53,403 nt of DNA from an uncultured Oscillospiraceae bacterium (lineage in GTDB: Bacteria; Bacillota; Clostridia; Oscillospirales; Oscillospiraceae). Below are positions 32,401 to 40,475 of the stretch, in pieces (position 1 is the stretch's first letter; each line of letters starts with the position of its first letter). The notes under the pieces are model-generated. The model did no database searches and was not told the DNA's origin. It saw only the letters and a program-made list of their open reading frames with translations. Position numbers and translations under genes: made by a program. The stretch is from positions 1 to 53,403 of the forward strand of contig CALXFQ010000003.1 of assembly GCA_944387625.1 (NCBI GenBank), written 5' to 3'.

Positions 32401-34110
32401 GTCGGAGTTGGAGTTGTTGTACTGGTTCCGATACTGGCCCCGGCTGTTGGTGTGGGAGGCGGTCTCGGAGGCGATGATCACACCGCCGTAGCGTTGGGCC
32501 AGGTTGTACAAGGTGGCGGCGGAGTTGGCGTAGTTGAAGCCCACCACACCGCCGGCTTCCAAGATGGTGTTCAGCACATCCACCAGCCGGGAATCGCCGC
32601 CCCGGTTGTTGTCGCCGTTGGTCACCGGGCGGGAGCCGTCTTCGTCTTTGACCCAGGTGATGTAGTCCGCGCAGATCTCATCGTAGCGGCCCACATTGTT
32701 CCAGTTGGTGCCCTCCTGGATCTCGTTGCCGAAGGACCAGGCGATGACGGACGGGGCATTCCTGTCCCGGCGGACGGTGGACCGGGCGGCGTACTCGGCG
32801 CAGGTCATGCCGCTGGAAGCGCCGTAGAGGCCCGTATCCACGGACTGCTCAAAATAGCCGGAAAAGTCATTGGTGTTGCTGTTCTTGGCGTCCACCAGGC
32901 CATCGAAGGTCTCTTCGATCACCAGCAGGCCCAGCTCGTTGCAGATGGCGATAAAGTCCTCATCCGCCGGGTTGTGGGCGGTACGGATGGCGTTGCAGCC
33001 CATATCCTTCATGATGGACAGCTGGCGGTACATGGCGTCATAGTAGGCGGCAGCGCCCAGGCCGCCCTGGTCGTGGTGCATACAAACGCCGTTGAGCTTC
33101 ACATTCTCGCCGTTGAGGTGGAAGCCGGTGCGGTCGAAGCTGAAATACCGGAAGCCGAACTCGGTATCGTAGGTATCCACCACTTCCCCGTCCACGGTCA
33201 GCTCGGTACGCAGGATGTACAGCGCAGGGTCCTCGATGGACCACAGCGCGGGGGACGTGACCACCGGGCTGGCGGTGGTGTCCGCGCTGGAACCGGGGGC
33301 CACGGTGACGGCGGTACTGGCAGAAGCCAGCGCCTCGCTGGAGCCCTTCTTGTACACGGTGTTCGTCACGGTGACGCTGGCGGAGGAATCACCGTCATTG
33401 ACCACGGTGACCTGGCCCTTCACCAAGCCCCGGGTGGGACTGGTGGTCTGGGCAATGTTGGGGGTGGTGATCTGGGTGCCGTTCAGGTCCACATGGACCG
33501 GGTCCAGGACGAACAGGGTCACGTCCCGGTAGATGCCGGAGCCGGAGTACCAGCGGCTGGAGGGCAAGTTGTTCACCGCTTTCACGGCGATCACGTTCTC
33601 GGTCTTGCCGTCGCAGATCAGGTAGTCGGTGATGTCGAAGGCAAAGGCGGTGTAGCCGTAGTGATGCTCGCCCACCTTGGTGCCGTTGACATAGACGTAG
33701 GCGTGCATATATACACCGTCAAAATTCAGCAGGAAGGTCTTCCCCCCGTCGCTTTCCGGCAGGGTAAAGCTCTTCCGATACCAGCCCGTACCGCCGGGCA
33801 GGAAGCCGGACTCGGCCTCCCCGGAGGTGGTGTAGCTCTGGGTGATGCTGAAATCGTGGGGCAGATCAACGCTCTCCCAAGAAGAGTCATCGAAATTTAC
33901 GTTCTGGGCGCTGGAATTGTCCCCCAGATCAAATTTCCAGCCCTTGTTGAAATCACGTTCTCTGCCATCTTCTTGGGCGGTCTGAATGGTCTCCTGGTCT
34001 CCCAAGATGGTCTCGCCGATCGCCAGGGCACTGCCGGGGGCCAATGACAGCAGCATGACCATACACAGTACCATGGAAACGATCCGCTTGAAGTTCGTTT
34101 TACTTTCCAT
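29434..34110 (-). CDS. Large secreted glycoside hydrolase family 2 protein
   Basis: The 1558-residue protein has a signal peptide (about 1-31). The GH2 parts follow in order: sugar-binding beta-sandwich, Ig-like domain and TIM barrel. The predicted acid/base Glu is in SFGNEIQEG near residue 462 and the nucleophile Glu in GEFVWTGFDY near 602. After about residue 780 come Ig-like domains, an F5/8C-like galactose-binding domain and cysteine-rich Cys-x2-Cys repeats (YCIDC, YCTDC, YTCTVCGG). The architecture suggests a beta-galactosidase-like enzyme acting on host or plant glycans; no sortase signal is seen. GAGGAATCATT sets the start. It is 60 bases after the radical SAM gene, without an intervening terminator. 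Confidence 0.92.
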   Translation of the reverse strand: MESKTNFKRIVSMVLCMVMLLSLAPGSALAIGETILGDQETIQTAQEDGRERDFNKGWKFDLGDNSSAQNVNFDDSSWESVDLPHDFSITQSYTTSGEAESGFLPGGTGWYRKSFTLPESDGGKTFLLNFDGVYMHAYVYVNGTKVGEHHYGYTAFAFDITDYLICDGKTENVIAVKAVNNLPSSRWYSGSGIYRDVTLFVLDPVHVDLNGTQITTPNIAQTTSPTRGLVKGQVTVVNDGDSSASVTVTNTVYKKGSSEALASASTAVTVAPGSSADTTASPVVTSPALWSIEDPALYILRTELTVDGEVVDTYDTEFGFRYFSFDRTGFHLNGENVKLNGVCMHHDQGGLGAAAYYDAMYRQLSIMKDMGCNAIRTAHNPADEDFIAICNELGLLVIEETFDGLVDAKNSNTNDFSGYFEQSVDTGLYGASSGMTCAEYAARSTVRRDRNAPSVIAWSFGNEIQEGTNWNNVGRYDEICADYITWVKDEDGSRPVTNGDNNRGGDSRLVDVLNTILEAGGVVGFNYANSAATLYNLAQRYGGVIIASETASHTNSRGQYRNQYNNSNSDGKYHLTSYDTSAVGWGITAHDSIYNTYQYDCVAGEFVWTGFDYLGEPTPWNGTVTGSVSGAGAYPNSSYFGIVETTGFEKDTYYLYRSQWNKSQTTLHLVTAWDADNMMTTNGKTPVWVYSNAPKVKLYRNGELIGTATRNEVTSHAGHTYYTYTTQSNDSSICTTSSGTGADGLYAVFNVTYESGTIYAKAFDESGNEIALSGNSGRNAVSTPDAAYQLLAYQNKTQIPADGSSLAYIWVDVTDNSGNLDTTATNTINISLTGNGKILAVDNGDQATTAKYQQASVLFSDTSAQIAAYAGKALVIVQSTEEAGSFTVTVSSNGLVQDAVTVTTTPTGEEAADTDLVSYAMIRDYTVKVGTAPTLDTAATGTLGNGKTITGTIAWEPISDELYNVAGDYTITGTLTFEGYDPIPVTARLHVIDNVIALRNISTVTAEGTVPTLPSTATGLLADGTTSGEFTVTWEDVNASRFATAGNIVTVSGTAVIFGEETLPVTCTVRVAEPVVVGSTNVAPMAADLTEDVTHTTDVLRSVINGTQKPGDNTSERWTNWNNRYTSDTATLTFRWDTAQSLSSATIYYYYDNCCAKPQSVTFQYSLDGTIYQTVGSAETLEESYSLGACYSYTFDQTINPVYLKVTFQQQNGTSGLNCVGVTELELYTAATTLEYNSSADLSGIAVDGTALADFSADTLAYTAAGSTVTATSDVNAGITVLPAQDDVVKIITLSEDGTASKTYQVTLDGCAHANTEIRNLKAATCTENGYTGDIYCIDCQKVIELGTVITATGHQHTQVRDKVEAGCETTGYTGDTYCTDCGAKIATGSVVAAKGHSWDEGVVTKEPTESEGGIRTYTCTVCGGTKTESIPFVKELKAPTVSLKVTADPDTGKLVLTGVFEDHENKDDYYEVTSRGLLYMYKFQLGNRVLHVKTPGRTRVSFRSIQEDGSFTYQMSPTYGTTLYAVRAFLSYVDPDTGKTVYVYSDVQYVRYNDLLN

Positions 34111-34170
34111 AATGATTCCTCTTTCTCTCTTTTTTATGGATACCCTTTTCAGGGACATCAACACAGGAAC

Positions 34171-35334
34171 TCAGGGCACGCAAATATCGGGCATGGGCTG
34201 CTCCATGGTGGGCAGCTCCTCCACGTCCGGGTAGTGGGCCCGGGCCAGCTCCACATAGTGTCTGGCCGAGGCCTGGTTCATACGGCACAAATATTCCGGC
34301 CGCTCCCTGCCGTCGCCACATTCGTTGCGGACCATGGCGATACAGGTGTGGCATAGATGGGCATTGGGGCACTGGGCGCAGGGGGAATCGTAGACGACCT
34401 GGGCGGTGTGGTCGGTAAGCGCCTGCCAGGCCTGGTCGAAAGGCTTGTCCTCCAGGGAGATCTGAGCGGTGCTGTACATTCCGCAGCCGTCCAGCCTCCC
34501 CTGCCAGTCCACCCAGAAAGAGCACACGCCTGCCCGGCAGACCATGTTCTGGGACACAGGCTCTCCCACCGGGCCCAACCGATCCAGGGGCACGAACCGG
34601 CCAAACCGCTTGGCCTGGCCCACAAAGAACTCAGGCTCCGCCTGGAGCAGGTCGTTGCGGACCCGGGCCAGCCCTGCCTCCTCCGGGGAGAGCCGGTGGT
34701 TCCTGCCCACCATGGAGCTGTCCCGGCGGGTGGGGGGGAACATATAGGTGGCCACCTGGAGGGGGATCTGGAGCTTCCGCGCGAAGGCCACCATGTCGTC
34801 AAGCTCCGCCACGTTCTCCGGGGTGAGGCTGGCGTTGAACTTCACCGGGATCTGATGCTCCTTCAGCAAAAGAGCCCCTTCTCTGGCCCTGTAGAAGGCG
34901 TCGCCGTCGCCGCAAAGGTCTTGGTAGCTCTGGGCAGAGCCGCCATATAAGGTCAGGTTGATCCGCAGGGGCCGATGGTCTGTGAACCAGCGGACCCAGT
35001 CCCGGTCGATCAGGGTGCCGTTGGAATTGATGCTCACCTGCATCCCCAGCTGATTCATCCCGTCCAGGATCACGCGGAAGTCAGGATGGAGCAAAGGCTC
35101 ACCGCCGGTGAGCAAGGGATAGACCAGACCCAGCTCCCGGGCCTGGCGGGCGATGTCCAGCCACCATTGGCCGTCTTTCAGGCCCCCGGCGGCCCGGACC
35201 TCTGCCATGGACTTGCGGACATAGCACATTTTACAGCTCAGATTGCAAACGGGCAGCAGCTCCAGGGCGCACATCACAGGCAACCGCAGGGCGCTGGCCT
35301 TTCTGATCAGTCTGTCTTGCAGTTTATTTCTCAT
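34171..35334 (-). CDS. Radical SAM/SPASM peptide-modifying enzyme
   Basis: The 387-residue protein has the radical SAM cluster motif CNLSCKMC (Cys 30, 34, 37) and the TGGEPLLHPD motif. A C-terminal SPASM region has at least seven cysteines (CRAGVC, DGCGM, CAQCPNAHLCHTC, YLCRMN) for auxiliary [4Fe-4S] clusters. This build is shared by sactisynthases, PqqE and other RiPP enzymes. The start overlaps the kinase-like gene stop as ATGA, so the two are coupled. A small peptide gene upstream is the likely substrate; the modification is unknown. No RRE is obvious in it, fitting use of a separate PqqD-like protein. Confidence 0.93.
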   Translation of the reverse strand: MRNKLQDRLIRKASALRLPVMCALELLPVCNLSCKMCYVRKSMAEVRAAGGLKDGQWWLDIARQARELGLVYPLLTGGEPLLHPDFRVILDGMNQLGMQVSINSNGTLIDRDWVRWFTDHRPLRINLTLYGGSAQSYQDLCGDGDAFYRAREGALLLKEHQIPVKFNASLTPENVAELDDMVAFARKLQIPLQVATYMFPPTRRDSSMVGRNHRLSPEEAGLARVRNDLLQAEPEFFVGQAKRFGRFVPLDRLGPVGEPVSQNMVCRAGVCSFWVDWQGRLDGCGMYSTAQISLEDKPFDQAWQALTDHTAQVVYDSPCAQCPNAHLCHTCIAMVRNECGDGRERPEYLCRMNQASARHYVELARAHYPDVEELPTMEQPMPDICVP

Positions 35335-36194
35335 GAGATCACTCCGTCTGCGGTCAGAGCCTGGTGGAGGCACCGTACCGCGCTTTCGTCAGGTAGACAG
35401 TATAATTCGTAAACGGGGGCCAGGTCCAAGATCCTCAAAAGCAATGCGGAAGCGGCGGTCATGGCCGTCGGATCCCAGGGATCGATCAGCATCATGGGCA
35501 TGAGCTTGGATAAGGCTTCGCCCGGCCGAAGCCGGCGGACCCGATCCTCCGGGCCTTGATGGAGGACCACCAGCGCCCCCAGAGGGGCAGCACGGTTGGT
35601 GCGGATCGGCTCGGAGCCATCCATGGGGCAGCCGTAGCACAGCCCATTGCGGATCAGCACCCGGTCGTTGCACAGGATCTGAGCACCCAGATGCCTGGCC
35701 CAAAGCTTGGCCTGGGTGGTCTTGCCGGTCCCGGAGGGGGCGGTAAATACGATCCCCTTCCCTCCATAGAACACCTGGGAGGCGTGGAGGAAGGCGACTC
35801 CGCTTTTAAGCAGGATCTGGCGGATCGGCATGAACCGAAATATATGCTCTAACGAAGCGATCGGAGCGGAGAAGGGCCGCTCGTTGATAAAACAACAAAT
35901 GTTTGAAAAATCATCCCCACAGACCGAGAGCGCCAAATATCCCTTCTTGCCTTCCAGACAAGCCACCAGTACAGTATCGTCCTGGACGTAAAATGTCTGG
36001 ATCATATCCATACCCGCAGGCTTGGTCGTCGGCAAGGGTGCGGAAGAAAAATCATAGCGCACCTGAATCGTTACGAGGCGGTCAAAGTCGGTGGGCTTTA
36101 TAAAAGGGTCCAGCAGGGTACCGCTGGTCAATTCCCGGGGAGAGGTGACCTGCAGCCGCACGCCGCCCATATAAATATCGTATCGAAAGATCAT
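35331..36194 (-). CDS. HPr-kinase-like protein of a RiPP cassette
   Basis: The 287-residue protein has a P-loop APSGTGKTT (152-160) and a downstream acidic CNDRVLI (175-181), as in HPr kinase C-terminal domains, plus a PIRTN block. It lacks the HPr-kinase N-terminal domain and the usual ptsH context. Related proteins occur beside radical SAM or lasso-peptide genes; one phosphorylates the terminal serine of a precursor. No clear ribosome site precedes either possible start (36194 or 36170), so initiation may be weak or coupled. A long hairpin separates it from the precursor gene. Confidence 0.8.
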   Translation of the reverse strand: MIFRYDIYMGGVRLQVTSPRELTSGTLLDPFIKPTDFDRLVTIQVRYDFSSAPLPTTKPAGMDMIQTFYVQDDTVLVACLEGKKGYLALSVCGDDFSNICCFINERPFSAPIASLEHIFRFMPIRQILLKSGVAFLHASQVFYGGKGIVFTAPSGTGKTTQAKLWARHLGAQILCNDRVLIRNGLCYGCPMDGSEPIRTNRAAPLGALVVLHQGPEDRVRRLRPGEALSKLMPMMLIDPWDPTAMTAASALLLRILDLAPVYELYCLPDESAVRCLHQALTADGVIS

Positions 36195-36223
36195 ATAAAA
36201 GGTAAAAAAAGGAAGGTAATTTA

Positions 36224-36253
36224 GGGGCCGGCAGGCAAGAGCCTGCCGGCCCC
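36224..36253 (-). terminator. Attenuator-like hairpin after the precursor gene
   Basis: GGGGCCGGCAGGC, TCTT, GCCTGCCGGCCCC: thirteen perfect pairs. A T7 run occurs about twelve bases further on rather than directly after, so partial termination is likely. This would give more precursor than enzyme mRNA. Confidence 0.75.
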
Positions 36254-36288
36254 ATCATATCGATGCGATCCGATCGCGAGTGGAATAT

Positions 36289-36549
36289 TTAACTCGTCCA
36301 GTAGCCGTAGTCAGTGGACGACACATAGCAGTCGCAGCCGGTATCGTCGTAGAAGGTTACATTGTACACCGGGGCGTTCTGGATGGAAATGCTGTCCCGG
36401 AAACCGAAGGGAGCAACATACTCATCACACAGCGGATGATTCCCCATTGCCGGTCCGCTGTTGACCACGATTGCACAGTTGCTGGCGATGGACTGGCTCA
36501 TCTCGTAGGTCTGGAATTCCGGCACAGGGGCAGAATACACTTTCTTCAT
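36289..36549 (-). CDS. Candidate RiPP precursor peptide
   Basis: The 86-residue peptide has no signal sequence. The N-terminal part (MKKVYSAPVPEFQTYEMSQS) resembles leaders of clostridial peptides that pair with radical SAM and PqqD proteins. The second half is rich in Tyr, Asp, Ser and Gly, has cysteines at 41, 72 and 74 (another at 25), and ends DYGYWTS with a C-terminal Ser. AGGAGGAAAGAAACG precedes the ATG. It lies 29 bases after the giant surface protein gene and directly before kinase-like and radical SAM genes. No maturation peptidase or exporter is adjacent. The role is inferred from size, position and composition. Confidence 0.75.
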   Translation of the reverse strand: MKKVYSAPVPEFQTYEMSQSIASNCAIVVNSGPAMGNHPLCDEYVAPFGFRDSISIQNAPVYNVTFYDDTGCDCYVSSTDYGYWTS

Positions 36550-36578
36550 CGTTTCTTTCCTCCTTACTGCTGGTTTTC

Positions 36579-39500
36579 TCAGCCGACGATCTCTTCGTTG
36601 TTGACAATGGTGAACTCGGCGGTACCGGTGACCTTGATGTTGGTCAGGGAGATCAGGTGTCCATCAGCCGCAGCGATCACAAACGTAGCAGTCTGGGTGC
36701 TGTCGGCATTGGTGGTCACATCGGCATAGTCGGAGATCTCAAAGTAGCAGTCCGCCGCGTTGCTCAGGTCCAGGGAATGTCCGTTGATCACCACAGTACC
36801 GCTGCCATTGGGCACCTTGATGCCCAGGAACACATGGTTAGCGTCGGCGTCCCACTTGTCCAGGGCGAAGGACACAGACTGACCACCGTACAGATAGACC
36901 TCTTCCTTAGGACCGAAGCTCACATAGTCCTGAGCGTTGACCATCTGGCCATTGTTATCGGTGAAGAGGATGAAGTTATCATCTTTCCCCCAAACCGCGT
37001 TGCCGGACTCATCGACCGTGGCCTCACTGATCAGCTTATCCCGCACCGTGGCAAACACCATGTTTTGCTCACCGTCGGTGTCGTAGGCAATCTGGGCCAG
37101 GGAGATCCGATTATCCTCCGTATCCTCGAAAGAGGTGTCCAGGGGGTTCATGACCCGGATGCCGTCCAGGAAGAACTTACCGCCAAATATCGGCTCTCCA
37201 TTCTGATCCCGGACAATAGAAGCGTTGGCGATAGAAACCTCCACGGTATACGTGCCGTAGCCACGTTCATTATCCTCCGCGTCCCAGGTGAACACGGGGA
37301 TATTGTAGAGGTAGCCGTTCGCATCCAAAACACTACCGGTAGTTTCAGTAGGCTTGTAAATGGTGTTGCGCATGTAGGTAGCCACGACCGTGTCCCCCTG
37401 CTTGATCACGACTTTCATGTAGCCGGTATCCTGGCCCATCCGGCCAAAGAAGGAAGTTCCGGTGCCGGTGAAGGTGTAGCTAAAGGAGGCCGTGCTGTTG
37501 GACACATCCACGAACTTGGACGAACCGTTGCTGTCGCGGCTGTCGTTCTTGTAGGCCACATCGGAGCCGTAGGGGCTGTCGTCCACGGTGCCCACCACGC
37601 CAGGCTCTTGATGCTCGGTCTGGGCGGTGCCCGCAGTCTTCCAGTCACCACTGAAATCCACAAAGTTCCCAAAGTCCTCTTCATAATACATGGAAGTGGC
37701 GGGGAAAATGTAGACCTTGGCCTGGCGGGTAACGATCTCGCCATCACCCTCCACGGTGATCGTATAGGTCAGGACCTCCGGGACAGTCAGCTGCTCGGTC
37801 AGGGTGTAGACGAGCTTGTTGTCCACGATCTGAACCGTGCCATATCGCGCGGGGGTGACTTCAGACAGGGTCATGGAGTGGCCGCGCCAGACGTCATTGG
37901 CCAGCACATCGATCTCCACGCTCAGGCCGTAGTCGATCACGATCTGGTCGTTCATAGGCCGGGCGGAGGGGTTGGGCAGGGTGGTGTTGAGGAAGTTCTC
38001 ACAAACGATCTCCAGAGAATCGTTGGAACCAGGGTCACCGTGGACGGCGATCACGTTGCTCAGGTTGATCGTTTCATACGGATCGAGGATGCCCTTGTCA
38101 GGGATATCAGCAGCCTGCGGGGCTTTGCCCAGCTCATTGAATTCGTCTCCTTCGCGCACATCGTCCGGGCCGGTGATGCCGTAGGTGTAGCCACTGGCGG
38201 CAGTGCCGGAGTAGCTCCAATTGGTGTAGCTGAACAGGTAGGTCTTATTGCCGCTTCCGTCGTCGCTTACGTTGTCCGGGATGATCTCCTCCACACGGTA
38301 ATAGTCTTTGTCAGTCAGCTCGATGTTGAACCTGGCAGTCTGACCATTGGAAAGTCTGAAGATGCCGTCTTTGGAAGTGGCAGGCGTGGAAAGAATCTGG
38401 CCGTTCACATCCAGCAGGTTGTAGTTGGCGTTTGCCACAGGCTCGTAAGCCCCGTGAGCGGCATTATACTTAGTGAGGATGTAGTAGTTGCTGATCTTGT
38501 CCACGGTGGCCTGCTCCGCAGGGGTCAGGGGGGACAGTTCGCCCTCATCCATCTCATTGTTATTATTCTTGTCCGTCCAAGACTGAGTGGCACGCTTGGT
38601 GACGGACAGGGTATCGTTCATGGGCAGGTTGAACTCGATCTTACAGTTGGAAGAACCGGCGCCACGCTCCAAGTAGAACACGGTCAGGGTGTGCTCCGAG
38701 GTGGCGGCGAAAGACTCCCGGGTCTGGCCCAGAATACCGGCGCCCGGACGATCATCATTAAACAGCTTGCCGTTGAGTGCAGCGTCGTTGTAATCATCCA
38801 CTGGAAAACCAGGCGGATCCTCATTTTCGCCTGCGTCATTATTCTCCCAGATCTCCCAGGAGTTTGCGGCAAAGTCCAAGGTCAGGTTCAGGCGGTTGTG
38901 GATGCCGCCCAAGTCGCCCACCAGGATGCCGTCGATGAACACCCACACGTCATCGTCGCCGGAGAACTTGAAGGTGATCGCTTCAGAATCAGGATTGGTA
39001 GGGTTAACTCTGCCATTGGCCGTCATGGTGAAGGGCAGGACCGCCTGCATACCAAAGTGGTAGTCACAGTTGGTTTCGCCGTCGATGGTCCGGGTGCTGT
39101 TGAAAGGCATCCAAACCGTCTTGCTGCCATCGCCATAGCTACCTCCGTTGGACTGAGGGCCCGTCGCATCAAAATACAGCCGGCCGTTGGACCGGGCCGT
39201 GGTGGAGCCCTGGGCAGCGTCTTTCTTAAAGTACACGCCGTTGGCGGAGGCATCGAAGGTGTACATGCCGGTCTCAGAATTAAAGGTAAAGGGCATCTCC
39301 ACGTTGGTGTAAACGGTCTTGCCGCTGACAGCGGTGGTGGTGAACAGGCCGGGGTCGGTCTTGGTCAGGATCAGCTCCTTCCTGGGGCTCAGCAGGGGCT
39401 CCACAAGGCCGGAGTAGGTATACTGGCCCGTTCTGTTGGTGTCCCCACCCTTTTTCCAGAAGTTCCACTCCGCATAGGGCAGGCTGTCGGTGGTGTCCGT

Positions 39501-40373
39501 AGAAGAAACATTCTCCTTCAACTGGTAGATGTAGAAGCGACTGCCGGGGTCATTTTCACCAGACTCATCCCATGCAGAAAAAACGCCCAAATAATCGTGG
39601 CTGTTCAGCCAGTAGCGGTCTCCATTTCCAATGCTGACGCTATTGTCACCATGGCCAGCATCCTCGATCACCAGGTCGTCATGAGAGCCGCTCACACGGA
39701 CGTCCCACTCTTGGATGTTTTTTCTGTAGAATTGGATGTACTGTTCACCGGTGTAGATGTGATAGTTCCCATCGTCCTGCTTTTCGATGGTCCACTTGGT
39801 AGCCCTCTGGATGGCCGTATTACCGGTGTCCACATGCGCACCCTTGGAAGGGGCTACCTGACCATCGGTGGCCAGGATCTTACCTGTTCCTGAAATATAG
39901 CCGGCCTTCATGGTGCGGTAGTTGACGATCACATACTCCCCGGTAGCCGTGATCTCATCCAGGCTCACGGGGACCCAGGCACTCTCGGTACCGCCAGTTT
40001 CATAAACGAAGCTCTCAGCGGCGGGGGTGCCGCTGTTGAAGTACATACCGTTCCACCGGGTCAGGTTGCTGATGCCACCAGCAGCCAGCGCGGCATCCAC
40101 TTCCATCTGGTGGGTGACGGCGTTGATCTCGTCGGTATCATAGTTGTACAAGGTCACCGGGAAATACACCAGCTCCGTTCCGTTGGCGGCATTGGTGGCG
40201 GCGGTATCGGTGCTGTTAGTCTCCAGACCGTCCCCGGACCAACGGCCCAGCAGGCGGGACCACATCGTTCCGGCCCAGTCGCCGCTGAACGGGACTGCGC
40301 CGACCGTCTGCCACAGCATACACACCGCCAGCAGGACGGTCAGAACACGGATACAAATCGTTCTTTTCATCAT
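36579..40373 (-). CDS. Large secreted fibro-slime-domain surface protein
   Basis: The 1264-residue protein has a signal peptide (about 1-28, ending TVGAVP). The central part contains the fibro-slime hallmark KFSGDDDVWVFIDGILV followed by GDLGGIHNRLNL near residue 480. Later come a pilin-like Cna-B-type stretch, a VLANDV Ig-like domain and C-terminal beta-sandwich parts. Fibro-slime domains resemble PA14 and are linked to adhesion or sugar binding. No LPXTG or S-layer motif is visible, so anchoring is unclear. The start at 40373 follows GGGAGG (40370 is also possible). It is first in the operon and may be functionally tied to the peptide behind it. Confidence 0.85.
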   Translation of the reverse strand: MMKRTICIRVLTVLLAVCMLWQTVGAVPFSGDWAGTMWSRLLGRWSGDGLETNSTDTAATNAANGTELVYFPVTLYNYDTDEINAVTHQMEVDAALAAGGISNLTRWNGMYFNSGTPAAESFVYETGGTESAWVPVSLDEITATGEYVIVNYRTMKAGYISGTGKILATDGQVAPSKGAHVDTGNTAIQRATKWTIEKQDDGNYHIYTGEQYIQFYRKNIQEWDVRVSGSHDDLVIEDAGHGDNSVSIGNGDRYWLNSHDYLGVFSAWDESGENDPGSRFYIYQLKENVSSTDTTDSLPYAEWNFWKKGGDTNRTGQYTYSGLVEPLLSPRKELILTKTDPGLFTTTAVSGKTVYTNVEMPFTFNSETGMYTFDASANGVYFKKDAAQGSTTARSNGRLYFDATGPQSNGGSYGDGSKTVWMPFNSTRTIDGETNCDYHFGMQAVLPFTMTANGRVNPTNPDSEAITFKFSGDDDVWVFIDGILVGDLGGIHNRLNLTLDFAANSWEIWENNDAGENEDPPGFPVDDYNDAALNGKLFNDDRPGAGILGQTRESFAATSEHTLTVFYLERGAGSSNCKIEFNLPMNDTLSVTKRATQSWTDKNNNNEMDEGELSPLTPAEQATVDKISNYYILTKYNAAHGAYEPVANANYNLLDVNGQILSTPATSKDGIFRLSNGQTARFNIELTDKDYYRVEEIIPDNVSDDGSGNKTYLFSYTNWSYSGTAASGYTYGITGPDDVREGDEFNELGKAPQAADIPDKGILDPYETINLSNVIAVHGDPGSNDSLEIVCENFLNTTLPNPSARPMNDQIVIDYGLSVEIDVLANDVWRGHSMTLSEVTPARYGTVQIVDNKLVYTLTEQLTVPEVLTYTITVEGDGEIVTRQAKVYIFPATSMYYEEDFGNFVDFSGDWKTAGTAQTEHQEPGVVGTVDDSPYGSDVAYKNDSRDSNGSSKFVDVSNSTASFSYTFTGTGTSFFGRMGQDTGYMKVVIKQGDTVVATYMRNTIYKPTETTGSVLDANGYLYNIPVFTWDAEDNERGYGTYTVEVSIANASIVRDQNGEPIFGGKFFLDGIRVMNPLDTSFEDTEDNRISLAQIAYDTDGEQNMVFATVRDKLISEATVDESGNAVWGKDDNFILFTDNNGQMVNAQDYVSFGPKEEVYLYGGQSVSFALDKWDADANHVFLGIKVPNGSGTVVINGHSLDLSNAADCYFEISDYADVTTNADSTQTATFVIAAADGHLISLTNIKVTGTAEFTIVNNEEIVG

Positions 40374-40446
40374 GCTTTCCTCCCTTGTTCGCGTATATCG
40401 GGTCGATAAGGGTATAGTATCCCCTCTCGTCCATATCCGTGCCTTT

Positions 40447-40475
40447 ATTATACTCCTATACGCACAGGATTGCAA
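40447..40475 (-). promoter_or_regulatory. Promoter of the surface-protein/RiPP operon
   Basis: TTGCAA (40475-40470), a 17-base spacer and TATAAT (40452-40447). No other strong promoter or terminator is seen on this strand before 29.4 kb except the attenuator. Confidence 0.85.

Noticed and set aside
30478-34047. A 1189-codon plus-strand open frame opposite the GH2 gene
   Set aside because: It lies antisense to a protein with clear GH2 motifs, is made of Gly/His/Val/Gln-rich low-complexity sequence, and has no ribosome site. High GC with few stop codons in the antisense frame explains it.
36471-39893. A 1140-codon plus-strand open frame opposite the fibro-slime gene
   Set aside because: Antisense shadow of a gene with a signal peptide and a fibro-slime motif; biased composition and no start signal.
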